A stretch of DNA of 60,000 nucleotides, taken from the NCBI RefSeq assembly GCF_037975245.1, contig NC_092564.1, positions 8,159,984 through 8,219,983 on the forward strand, given 5' to 3'. This document shows, piece after piece, positions 1 through 12,400 of the stretch (positions are counted from its first letter, which is position 1; each line of letters starts with the position of its first letter). The notes below the pieces were generated by a model. It was not told where the DNA came from and searched no databases. It was given only the letters and a program-made list of their open reading frames with translations. This DNA comes from Apostichopus japonicus. Lineage: Eukaryota; Echinodermata; Holothuroidea; Aspidochirotida; Stichopodidae. The position numbers and the translations under genes are program-made.

Positions 1-838
1 CATATAAAAACTGTTCACCATATTTCAAAGATAGTAGATGTTCCAGGAAAGTTGCAAGTAATTAACGGATAAACAAAGACATCATCCTGAGATTTGCTAT
101 GTCGTGACTTTCCGAATGCATCCCGTCCATATTGACAGGTGATGCTACGACCTAATCTGTGACCCTTCTCATACTCTAATCCTGAATCGTGCTTACTTGC
201 AAAGGGCAAATAAATTTTTTGCTCGAATGGGATTCAAAATCCAGCTCTATAGTAAAGCGTTGCTGGTTATCTCCATCGCCGATAACATTTCCGTCAGTTT
301 TTCAATGTTCATGAATACTGTATTATTAGTCAAATAAAGATGAAAAGATTTCCAATTTTTTGACTGAATGGCTAATTATTATGTGAACCATAAACTCTGG
401 CAACCTTTCTCATGTTGGCTGTGTTGTTTTGTGTAAGAGTACTAATGGACATAGTAATTTGTCTTAAAATATGCCATCAATGCTGTACACATATTGGCTT
501 TATGAACTATGATGCCACATTATTCTTCTTCTTCTTATCTCAATCACACTAATAACCTTCCATTAGGCATTTTAGGGACAAACACGAGATGACATTTCCC
601 CAAATTAATAGTTGCTTTTAGAACTTAATCAGATACAGATAATATGCAGAACATCTTACTTTGTTTGTTTAGTTGATGTTTCATACTTTTGATTCCTTGC
701 CAGAGGCAAAAGGAAGCTGGTGATGGTGTGTGTGTGTCTGTTACACCTGCTTGTAAACACGGTAACTCAAAAAGTGCATCTTTGATGAAATTTATACTTG
801 ATGCATATTTCCCTCTTGGTGTGTCTAACTCTCTTGAA

Positions 839-1020
839 ATTGGTGGAGTTCAAAGGTCATTTGAGGTCGACATAGATCAAAGTTGGAAAACCTTATATAA
901 AAGAGAACTGAAAAGGTACATCCTGGTTGAACTCCATACTTTGGTGCATATTTCCATTTGATGCATGCAAGCATCCTGTGAAAACTTGGTGGAGGTCAAA
1001 AGTCTTGTTAGGTCAACAGA
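839..1020 (+). repeat. Dispersed repeat with AGGTCA direct motif
   Basis: The stretch containing aaaggtcatttgaggtcg and gaactccatactttggtgca recurs at about 10255-10400 as gaggtcatttgaggtcgg and gaacttcatactttgatgcg. A more diverged, inverted relative appears near 43330-43440. Shared order of motifs over about 120 bases points to one dispersed family. Confidence 0.5.
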
Positions 1021-1891
1021 AGTAACAAATCTGAAAACGATGTAAACATGATAACTGCAAGCTTGGATGAACTTTGTTTTTGATAGATAAGTTGATAGAC
1101 AAGTCTTCATTTGTGCAAGAAACTTGCTGATCACTTGAAGGCAATAATGGCCAGTGCTTGAAAATCTTATTTTCAGTTTAATGGTCCTGTGCCGAATGTA
1201 GCAAGGAATCACTAAGCCAACCGGCTTTCTGGTTATTGTTGTTGCTGAAGTTTAGTAAATCTGTTGTGTGTCTTGCTCCAATATTGCAATTAGACAGAAG
1301 CACTGCAGGTGGAAATAAGTATAGATCAGGCAACAACTTCATAAGAATATAACAATGGCTAGCTAAATAATGTCTAGGAAGGATCTACACTGCATGTCAT
1401 CTGGTACTGCTCCATCAAGCAGTGATTAATATCCATCAGTTCTTTGGTAACCACTTATTCGATCAGGACTGCAAGATCCATTGCCCGTGGGTGGGGATTT
1501 AATTTAAACTCTAGCCCTGAGTTAACCTGCATACCAACAAATATAAATGTATGTTATGCAGCTTTATACTGTATTTGCCAGTCATGTTACATCTTGAGAA
1601 TTTTAATGTATGGTGCAAAGATGTTGAATTGTATGTTTTCACATAGCGACATGGAGGTTTATTTGTTGGTACATGTACTATAAAGTTGTCACATTATCTG
1701 CCACAAATCAATCCATTTCATGAAGACGAGAGCTTTAGAAAACTTTCACATCAAACTTGAAATGTTCTTTATATCATGTCTTGGGCAAGTTGTTTAACGG
1801 TCAAACACATGCAACCAATAGCTGCAACAGGATTACACTGAATTTGCAATTGTCACCTGCTGGGCAAAGGCTCAGGTAGAAAATTGTTTTT

Positions 1892-2048
1892 TTATTGCTT
1901 TAAAGCGTCATAGCATAACTTTGAACAAATCAGTTTATCTTTGTCTGAGAGAGGAATAGTTGCCATTAGTTTCTGCATTCCTTCCTGGCCTGTATCTTGT
2001 ACATATGCAACTTTTGGGATACTACAGATTGGAAGATGGCTGCACGAC
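1892..2048 (-). CDS. Exon-like patch, terminal-exon appearance, unknown product
   Basis: On the minus strand a strong pyrimidine tract and cag (gactccttcag) precede an open frame of 51 codons ending in TAA at 1892-1894. It includes VAYVQDTGQEGMQKL and DKDKLICSKLCYDALKQ, balanced in composition and protein-like. AATAAA followed by an A run overlaps the stop. It could be the last exon of a minus-strand gene or a 5'-truncated retrocopy. I do not recognise the family. Confidence 0.25.
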
Positions 2049-2895
2049 CTGAAGGAGTCAGCGTGGAGGGTGAGGGAGGGGGGGTTGACATGGGGGGGAG
2101 GGTGCAATGATGTTTCATATATTGTTGTATGCTAGATAGATGGATTGAAGTGTGAATGTACAAGAGACAGGGTAAAAGCAGCTTAGTACACATGGTCAGG
2201 CCAATCATCAGTTTAAACCATTTATTAATTTTTTTCAGGTGAGACAAAATTCTTCAAACTGTTTGTATAAAAACACTGGATGCTGAAATCATTTTGAGTA
2301 GAAATTAACACATGCTAATGTGAAATTTTTTAATTTTTTAACATAGCTGGTATGAGTCAAACCATATTTGCTCTTTGTAAACTTGCAAACTTTTACATTG
2401 AAAGTAATAATTTATGATTATTTTTTAAAACGTGACAGTTGAATTTGATGCACGAGTAATCTCTTTCCTCAATCCTTATGTTGTGTAATTGGTATGTGAA
2501 AAACAATGAACCACGGAAACAGTAGAAAAGAAGGGGGAAAAAACGCTAATCATTTTGGATTTTTCAGCATATTTACTGTTGCTTTTGCCTATACAGTAAT
2601 GACCCAGAATCCTTGACATTTTCCTCAGTCTGAAATATTAGCTTGTAGAAATATTTGAAAAATCAAACTTAATAGTAACAAATAATTGAGATAATTGTAA
2701 TGCTTTGATAAAGCAGGAATCAGCTTTAAGCAGATATGTTCCTTTAATATTTTTTTTAAAGTTGCACTAAGATCAGAGGGAGATGCTGCTTCTCTCTGCT
2801 TCAATACCTTCTCTAATTATTCGAATGGCCATTCTACTGATACCTGACTTTTGTCGTTGACCTAACTGTCTTTTAGAATTAGACCAGCATTTTCG

Positions 2896-2967
2896 ATGAC
2901 AAAAATGTCAGATGTCGGGGCCGGCGTTAAAAATGAAACTCGGCAGCGAATTCAGTCACAGGGCAAG
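2896..2967 (+). CDS. Possible upstream coding exon (weak)
   Basis: ATG at 2896 opens a frame (MTKMSDVGAGVKNETRQR...) that reaches a plausible donor, AAG|gtttac, at 2967. The patch is GC- and CpG-richer than its surroundings. It lies on the tau-like strand 2.8 kb before the first recognised exon. It ends in phase 0, while the exon at 5739 needs one carried-in base, so at least one more exon would be needed. It may be unrelated. Confidence 0.2.
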
Positions 2968-5738
2968 GTTTACGGAAGATATCTATCAGGAGATCGGATA
3001 CAGTTAGAATCCTGGGAATGGCGATTTGAAAAGATTGTTTATCATCTCTTAAACCAGATTTCATCACTGTCAACATCATGGAATGTAGGCTATGTATTTC
3101 TACATTGAGAGGGTCTGTAGGTATTATCACTAACCAATGGTTATGGAATGTTGTGTTACTTTATATTGCTCCTTTTGCAATACAAACGCTATGCAAGTAA
3201 CACATTTATCTTTGGTTTTAGATATGGAGCAATGCTGTTTTAGCAATTGCACACAGTAGCTTTGAAGCGCGATCTGTTATCTGTTGATCCACTCTGCCAC
3301 TATTATTTTCCCAACTTCATCTCTAGATAAGAGGAGGTATTGTCATGAACAAAATACTAATACTTAATATGACAGTATCTAATATTTGGAAGTGGTATAT
3401 AAATATGCAAACACTAGAATGGCATCTTTTAGCTAAGGCAAGTGTGTGAATACTTACAAGATTAGAAAAGAAAAGTGTAGTATTAAATCCAGTTGAAAAC
3501 CAACTAAGATATGAACTGTTGTAGTAGTAGATGGGAGATAAATGATCATTGTCACTCGTAACCATGCAGTTAGCTGTCTGAGTTTAGGGTTAACAATTCT
3601 GTAATATAGTGCATGAGGGCATTAGCCTAGCTGTCATATGGGCATGTTTGGTGCATAAGTTTGTGGTGCTTGCCCTGTGTGATTCACTTTGATAGATGCC
3701 TAAGCATATAACTAAATCAAGCATATCATTCACCATTGAACAACTTAAACCTTTCTCTTTCAATTGTTATAAGTCTCATTCTAATATCTTGAGAAAAGAC
3801 CTCGTCAATTTCCAGTTAAAAGAGAAGTAATATTTCTATGATTATGCTATAGGACACACAGATCTGACTGTTGATTTCGACCCATAGCAACCTGGTATAA
3901 TTCTTGCCCCTTGTCATCGGTCAAATCAGTTCAAGTGGTTTTATAATTTACATATCTCTCCCTAAATCATTTGTAAAATTCATTTTGATTGGACAGGAAA
4001 AAAACCCAAGTCATTTTGACACTAACGAATTGGAAACAGGCTAAGAAATCTTTAAACCCTCTCTTTGTATTTCCTTGTTTTGGGATTACGTAATACCTCA
4101 TCTGCGTGTCCTTAAAGATGGTGCTTGCCATCTACAAACATAAGCTGCATTTTCCCCATACTCTGCTAAGTTGTGTCAAACAATATTCTCATTTTCAATG
4201 CTGTTTTATTAACAAAATCACTTTTATTCAATTCAGCTCTCTTTTAAAAGAGGAAAATGTTGATATCAAACACTTGTTGTCATCGTTTTTAAGTTAGTGA
4301 ATGGTCAACACCACTTTTGTCCAGGGAACTTAAACTTTGAAGCCGGTGACTCATACACTTGTGAAACATATCACTTAGCATTTGCCAGAGTTAATTCTTG
4401 TGTGAATCCTCAAAATTGTTTTCCAGTTTTCCATGAATCTTTTAGGACAAATTTGGCAAGATGGTTAATTTTTGATAACAAAAATTTGGAATTAAAACTA
4501 CCATAAATTCTTCCCTGTATTATAATGGAATTGTCCCACATCTTGAGTTACGTGAGATGCAACAAGAACTTGTTTGTTTACGCACGGTTACCTCAACGGC
4601 CCCAATTCACAGACCGATTCCGGGAAAAATCCTGCTATACGCGATTTAGAGATAAACATTCCCATATGTGTATTCTGTGATGTGAGTATTGGAGGGGTTG
4701 CTCTCAAGTTGATGGGTTATGGTACACCCTATCTTATGGTCACATTAAAATAGCAAGGTTACTTGCAGGCTCACATAAAGTGGTGCAAATGGACTTGTTT
4801 GTTTTGGTAAGCTATCAGTGTACATTTTCATGACAACAAGGTACAATACTTACTCTCTAATTCTGACATTTCAGGTAACATTTCAGGTTACATTATGTTA
4901 TAAAGCCATGCTTAATTGTTCATTACCTGTTTGAAACCCCAAGGTTGGTATTTTAGTCTCATGGAATTCTCCCAAGTCTTTGGGCTAGAATTGAAACATC
5001 TCTGCTGAATAACCTCATGCCTTTAAAACATTGCTCGTAAGGGGCTTTCAAGTCAAGAAAAGATACATCTCTCCTGACATGAATCAAAGAAATTTCTGTT
5101 GGTGTTTCCACCTGAATAATGTTGTTATCCATTCAAAACTTGTAGCTAGCATGTAAAATATGTCAAAATATTTTTTTCAAGTAGTGTATATTTAAAGGTA
5201 TATCAAATTTTGAATTACATAAACTATACTATTTTATTTAATTTTCTAGTTTTTGGAATAGCTGTTTTGCTTTCCTTGTTTAAATTGCTTTCACTCAGAA
5301 CATGCACAACTCAAGTTCTTTGTAAATGGATCTTCTACATATCTTATCTAAAGTTTGTTATAATTATGTGCACAATAACAAAGCAATCCTCATGGACAGG
5401 TTAGTTGAGATTTATCATAACCACAAATTCTAGTTTGAATGAATGAGATAAAGGATTTGGCTGTGACTATACTTAAATTTTATTGGCACCTATCGAATGC
5501 ACCTATCACAACTAGATTGTAGAGACACTCAATTCATTTTGTAGATTCCTGTGTGGTAGTTGTTTGACATTTTGAAGGGAGAGTTCACCAGACCACTGTC
5601 TGCCCGATATTCTTATTGATTAGTTTGCAGTAATATATACATCCAACGTTTAAAAGTGCAAAAGCACTGAAGCATTATAGTCATCATCTGAAAGCAACAA
5701 TAATCCATCACCGACTGGCGTTATTTTTTTATTAACAG

Positions 5739-6451
5739 GTTTACCAGAAAGTACATCAGGAGATTCAAACAGCTTATCGGAGAATACAGGTGCTCCTCTG
5801 ACAACCGAAAGTCCTTCCCTAGGCAGGAGTGATAGCACAGAAGATCCATCTCTAATCGAAAGGAAAGTTAATGAAATTTTTGACATTTTTGATTTCGGCG
5901 GTGGTGGTGGCTCCAAACCGACGCCAATTTCTGATACTTCCAGTTCTCTTTCGCTCGGTGTGGAAGAACCACGTCAGACTGGTGGTGATGATTCAGTCTC
6001 TGAATCGGTAGAGATTTCGTTCGAAGAGCACGTTGCTCCGATGTCTACACCCCTCGCCCCTGAAGCCGACGAGAGCAAAGGATCTGACCCGGTAGAAACA
6101 TCCTCTTTGAGCGAACCTGTCGATAGCCGAGAGGAGGATCTCCAGGGATCACAAGATATTTCTGAATCCAATCAGATTTCAGAGTCGAAAGAAGAAGAAG
6201 TAGAGTTTAAAGAATCTGTCCAGGTAGAGCAGCCAGTGGAACCTGCAGTTGAAGTAGAAGCAGAAGCAAGAGAAGAGAAGGACGAAGAAGAGAAGAAGGA
6301 AGTCCCTCCTCCTAAGCCTTCCAGTCCAACAGTCAAACCTAGTTCTATTCCCAAACGTTCGCCAAGTCCTGTGAAAAGTACGCCAAAGAGTCCGAGGACC
6401 CCAGAACCATCCAAAGGTCAAGAGGTCATAAAGAAATCCAGTACAAAGAAG
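5739..6451 (+). CDS. Tau-like gene, first recognised exon: acidic/Pro-rich projection region
   Basis: Acceptor attaacag, then an open frame to donor AAG|gtaaga. The two leading bases complete a codon begun in an unseen upstream exon; there is no in-frame ATG that need be the start. The 237 codons begin with a Ser/Thr-rich stretch, a hydrophobic patch (EIFDIFDF) and a run of five glycines. A strongly acidic Glu-rich block (about residues 150-190) follows, then a basic Pro/Ser/Lys block with SPVK, SPR and TPEP motifs. The acidic half followed by a basic proline-rich half is the usual layout before the repeats in tau/MAP2/MAP4. The SP/TP sites suit proline-directed kinases (inference). Confidence 0.88.
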
Positions 6452-9400
6452 GTAAGAAATTTATTTTTGACCAAGCTCAGAATTTCAGAATACTGCTTCT
6501 GGCGTATCAGTTTACTATTCATCTGGCAATGTGATTAAACTGAACTGAACACAAGAAATGCAAAGTTTAGCTGTTTAACTAGCATGCAACCTAGTTACAT
6601 AAATGATATGTGTATATGTATGAATATATACAGCGAAGAGGTACTGACAGCTTCCTAATATATTCATATATTCATGTATTACTTTCTTGCACTGCACCCC
6701 AATGAACCGCCTTGTGTCGGTTCCCTCTTCATTCCTTCTAGGTACTTGATAGAGGAAGAGGCCGGGCGGGGGGGGGAGGGATTATGGTCATATTGTTGGC
6801 CATAGTGTTTTATGAACCAAGCCAGGATGCCAGTGTAAATATGCAGTGCAGTAGTTAATGATTTGTCAAAACAATTAATTAAAATGTGTTATCGGAATTG
6901 TTTTGCTATATAGTTTATCTGTTTCCTTATAAGTGCTGGTATCTGGCCCAGGGAACTATTTGTAACCTTTTGTGAAAAAGAACCTACTTTTCTTGGCATC
7001 GTCAAATTTTGTGATACAGCATCGCATGGATCCGATGAATGAATACATTAGTTTCCAGAGTTTAGCAACGGAGAGAAAGTACAAGAAGAACAGTGCAATG
7101 AATCAATTGAGATTTGAGAAAATTCTAGCAAACATCAGTAATATCTTAGAAAATATCTGTAAATTTTACTATGGATGCAACAAAGTAGAGGAGGCCCAAA
7201 CAGAAACCTCTACACTAATTATCAACTGTGATTATTCAGAGCATAATAACAGCTCACCTAATATTACAGGCCGCACACACAGACCTTACTGTACACACCA
7301 AAGAACTTCATCACATGTGGATGAAGTGTGTGATATATTGTCGTGTGAAATATGATTAAGTGCTAAATCGTAGAATTTACAAATTTTTGGCAGTGATAGT
7401 CAAAGTTTCTCTTTGACTGATGGAGAAGAATGAATCAGGGCAAAGTGTTAACCTCCACTTTTAAAAAGCTTCTGATTATTCTCTGCATGCTGACGGTGCC
7501 TGGGGAAGATCTTATACAATTCCCTGTGTCGTTGATCGACGACTGTAAATGTTTTATCATGATCCTGTATGCAGTGCCTGAAGTTATTTCCTTGGCTTTA
7601 ACTAGCTGTGTATGGATGCAGAGATCATGTTCTTAATTCCAGTGTTTATGAGGCTCACTGTCTGGGCATTATGTTTCGAGTTTCCGCTCGTGTACGGTCG
7701 AGTGGCTATCATCCGATCGTAAAACGAAGGAATTGTAAACAGACTTCGTTTACCGCCCTGTCTGCAACAGTCCTGTTTGGATTCAAATTTAAAAAAATGG
7801 AACTGTTGATTTGTGCTGCACGGTTTGGCAGTAAAGTCAGAAAATTGAAATTGTTGATACAATGTTGTTCAATGAGTGAATATATTATAACTATGATGTA
7901 CTTTTAAATGCCTACAGTATTAAAAACTTCCATTGAAATTAATGTAAGGATATCAAAGACAGTTCTTGAATGTTATATCTTTGTGATATCCTTATTGTGA
8001 TTAAAAAGTTTAAAAATATAGCAACCCTATAACTAAGAAATTCATAACCCTACAAAGCAAATAATTTATAATATATATAGATATCTTGAACCTTGAGAAT
8101 ATGTCTCACCGGGTGATTTTATTTGCCTTCCCTGCAAAGCCTCCTACATCATCATTATCTTTTATTGGTTTTATTAAAGATTCATGTCTTTAAACTCTTG
8201 TAAGTAAAAAAAAAAAATTTTGGAGAGTGAAAACCGCACCGCTTCCTGTGCGTGCAAACAGCATTTAATTCTCCGACAACGGGCTGTTTATAATAGAGCA
8301 AAAGTTTACATATGGCTAATAAAGAATTCATACATCCCTTCATCCACCATACAGTAGTTTTTAACAGTATATATACCAAGTCATGATCCATACAGGAGAA
8401 TTCATACTAATTCAATATCAAGTCATGCATCAAAAGGAAGGATAATAGAAGAAATAAGAAAGCCTGTTTTAATAGGCTTTATATCAAATAAATTTCAAGT
8501 AAACTCTGTCTCAGTTTGTTAAAGCAGCATTTTGCGTCCTTTTCTATGATTTTTCTCAACCTCACTGACTCCACTATGCCATAACGACATACATAACTAG
8601 CTTATCTATTAAAATTTTACTTCAAATGGTGGCATAAAAGTCGAAAAATTTGCAACTTTCAACTTTGTTTTTCTCCAAGATATTTTCCGTTGGGATCCCA
8701 ATAAACCTCGCCCATAATATGAATATTTACACACTACGAACTTCATTGACCAATACGTAATATAACACCATGCTTGATTTGTGTACAGTCTATATGGCAG
8801 TTGTACCAGGGAGTTGCATAACAACTCTCTGGTTGTACCAACGCAAAGTCTTGAATCTATTTTTAGCAACGGCTCATAACTAAACCTGCATCTCAGATTG
8901 GTTGAATTCAAACTAGTGGGTTTGGGGGAACTGTATGCGATTAATTTTGTATGTGGAATTTGTCGTGGACACTCTTCTCACTATCTGCAAATATCCTTAA
9001 TTACTCGCCAATTAACGTTGTTGGCAGGGAAAAACTTGGCTAATCTTAGTTTGCTGTTTTGTGATTGATATATGTAAAAAACTCGATGGACATGTCAAAA
9101 AAGTAGAAAACGGCGACCAAACGCAAAATGCTGTTTTAATATATAGAAGCCATTATGTCTCAATAAGGGGTTAATCAACGGTCTAGCGTGCGTTTAATAC
9201 TCACAGGATTAATGCACGATCGGGGGATAATGCAAGCGGTGCACGAGGGCGGAGCCCGAGTGCATCCAGCGATAGCATTAACACCCGGAGTGCATTAATC
9301 ATGTGAGTAACGCACGCTAGACCGTTGATTAACCCCGTTCATTCATACACTACCATTTGTGTGGGGGAAAAATCATAAAACAAAACATTTTTGGTTACAT

Positions 9401-12400
9401 ATAACCAAAGATTTATTAAAGTGATGCCCCGTAATTTTACCGTGCGTTACTCACAGGATTAACCACGGTCAGCTGACCTGAATGGACCAATAGGATTTAG
9501 GAATCTTTACTAAGTATGAATGAACTGTAGTTTAATAGTTGAAATTCAGTTTGTGTGATGAAACCATAACCATTCTCCCTTCGGATAGTAAAATTCTCCA
9601 TACAAATGTAAGTTTTTATCTTCCCAAAGAGTAGGTTCCAATTGCTACTGTTGGAACAGTTTAGCTGATTTATTGAGGCCTGCTGTGTGGATTCTTCAAG
9701 AATAATCAAAATAATGGATAGAAATTTATTGGTGCTATAATGTCTTTATTGGAAGGGACTTAATTACCACAAATTAATACATTAATGTTAACAATTGAAC
9801 AAGTATTATTTTAATGTTTAATGTCAATTTAGGTGGAAAGTCCGGCATGAATGAGGAGTTACTTGCAAGTGACCACAACTGGATGTATACAATTTTTAGA
9901 ACGCAATTTTCGTGTCATTCTTTCTCAGGTTGAAACGACGACGACTGTTAAGGCAAAGACAGTGACTCATTCTCCTGGCTATAAGCCCGGCGGTGGCAAA
10001 GTGAGAATCATGTCGGCCAAGAAAGACTACTCGACTGTCAAGTCTCGTACGGATACAGGCCCAAAATCTGCAAGTTCAAAGGCCTCATCTGGTAAGATAC
10101 ATCGCTTAACTTTGAAATTTGATTTTCCCATTACTTAATTACAACAGCAACAGGTGTGCGTGTTTCTAACCCTTTGCCTGCCTGGTAAATACCATACTTT
10201 TGGTCTCTTTTGTGTTGATTGCGAGTCAACTCGTGGGAGTTTAAGAACCCTATTTTTTGGGTGGAGCTGAGAGGTCATTTGAGGTCGGTCGTAAGGTGTC
10301 AAAACAGAAAATTATATTAACACAGTAAATCGAAAAAGTAAAGTCTGGTGAACTTCATACTTTGATGCGTAGGTCCACCTGAGTACAACAGAGCATGAAA
10401 CCTAAAACAAACTAGCATATTAATGTAGAAGGTGTTTCAGTTTCCTGCAAGATATAAGACAAAAAGGTAAACCTATAATCTTTCCTTTATAAAATAACCA
10501 AAGATCTTCCAATCATAACATTGTTTTATAGCACACGCACACATACATGCACGCACACGAACAACGAGACATCAGTAGCAGAAACTAACATGCATTGAAA
10601 TATAAAACACAGTTGACGAACGATACCTCTCATTGCAAGCAGCTCAGGCAGGACTAAGTGAGTGGTTTAGGAAATATCCAACACACGTCATTGAGTTATA
10701 TTCCATCTTGTTGTATCAATGTTGATCTATTGAGATGAACAAAAACATGATTGTTGAGCAAATTTATTGATTGCTTGGTTTGCCCTCTCATCGTTTATGA
10801 AATGTACAGTTGATGAAAATTGTGTCCAGTCCATCTGTGTCATAAATTTTAGAACTCCTTGATTACTTTTATGATCAGCTGATGAAAGTCTCATAATATC
10901 CCACTATCAGATTTTTGATCGATTAATATTTCTTCATCATTAATCACCCACCAGTATTTTATCTCGTATCTTCCAGGTACAGAATCTCCACGGAACAAAA
11001 AAGAGCCGGTGGTTTCTCCTCGCAGCCAGAGTGCCCAGTCAAAGATAGGTTCAATGGCTAATGTCAAACACAGCCCAAGAGGCGGAAATGTAAGCATAAA
11101 ATGAAGGGAGGGAAATTTTCTCCTTTAAATCTTCTTTATTGTCAGATGTTATGTTCAGCAGACTTTGTCTTGTGGTCCAAAACGACTAAATATCCCTTCA
11201 AACCAGAATGCTCGTATTTTGGAGAACACCCATTTTATGGACAGTTTAATTAAAAAACTGATATTGCTAGAAATGTACATGTGCGCAGGTTTGTTGGAAT
11301 TGGGTGAAATTACATGAATATTGGCCAAATTTAATCACGCTGTGGAGTAAACCTTGGTAGATTTCTTCAAAAGTTTGTTACTTTAAAATACCATTCAGAT
11401 TAACTTTGATCCTCGCTTTATACATGTATCCTCAAACTTTTGATATTTAAATACCATTGTTATCAGGAGTGAAGTAAAGCACACGATATACAGTATGTTA
11501 GGAGAAGAACTGTTGCTGGTTTTGAAGTTAGTCTGTTTCATATTTTCTGCAAAACTGCTGAAAGTAATCATAAGGAAGCCAATGTAGACCTCTTTGGATA
11601 AACAAACTTTTGTCTTTGGTTACATTTAGACTGAACTTAGGTGAAACTATTTTGTGGTCTACTGTACAAATATGAAATATGAAATTGAAAACAGAAAAAA
11701 GGGAAGAACGATTAAAACAAAGAGAAAATATTTATGAGGTCCACAAACAAGATATTATCTCTTTCAATAGCTGTCGTGATTGTTTTGAGGTGGAGCAGAA
11801 GAAATGAAATTCAATAGATGATCAAGTTGTTTTCAGTTAAGCAATATTTCTGCCCTGTTCTCCCCTGGGAGCTAATAAACTGCTGTAAAACACAAAACAC
11901 AATGTATTAAAGTTGTTGACGGTACATGAGTTATGAGGAGTATACCATTATTTTGTATCATACAGTCAAAGAGTTGGTCACGTCTTAACTGTTTTACATG
12001 GAATAACAAAGTATAGAATATATTGTTATGTAGGTCTCGATGGCATGACCTTAGTCATAAATTCAACAGAGCACATCCAGGATGGTTGACAGCTGTTTAC
12101 TTTCTCTGCTCTGCGCTCTGGTTCTTCTTTCTTAGGTGAAAATCTTTGAGGAGAAGAAAGATTACAGCAAAGTATCATCAAAGATAGGATCGAAGGAGAA
12201 AGCTCATCACAAACCGGGTGGAGGAAACGTTAAGGTGAGAGACAACAAAAAACTAAATATATAAAAACATAATAAGAAGAGATGAATAAGTGACGTAGAT
12301 CGGAATGTTGACGAAGAAACAAGTTTTAATGTGGATTATCAAGATACATTGAGGGTGGTTTTGTTTCTGTCTTTGTTTTTATCAAATTATCTGTCCTTTT

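Larger units (their letters stand above)
1..5738. other. Upstream region or 5' intron: no firm gene
   Basis: Mostly AT-rich non-coding DNA. It holds the two weak exon-like patches at 1892-2048 (minus) and 2896-2967 (plus), a dispersed-repeat patch around 839-1020, and a CpG-richer stretch at 4525-4690. At least one coding exon of the tau-like gene should lie here or left of the window. Confidence 0.5.
6452..9928 (+). other. Intron between tau-like exons 1 and 2
   Basis: 3.5 kb without a supported exon. It holds a fold-back element at 9167-9336, a related solo arm at 9440-9475, and a dispersed repeat patch at 8225-8320 that recurs near 25838-25920. A 127-codon open frame at 6972-7355 has AT-driven composition and no splice or family support. 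Confidence 0.7.

Noticed and set aside
15-209. 64-codon minus-strand frame at the left edge
   Set aside because: Its composition is fairly protein-like, but no acceptor precedes it and nothing continues it inside the window; it cannot be judged.
5960-6538. Start of the tau-like acidic exon at 5960 as a true initiation codon
   Set aside because: The codon there is GTG, and the same frame is open back to a good acceptor at 5738, so it is interior to the exon.
6972-7355. 127-codon open frame on the plus strand
   Set aside because: It lies inside a tau-like intron, has AT-driven composition (many Asn, Ile, Lys, Ser), no splice support and no recognisable motif.
8609-8911. 100-codon minus-strand frame
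   Set aside because: No recognisable motif, no splice signals and ordinary intron composition.
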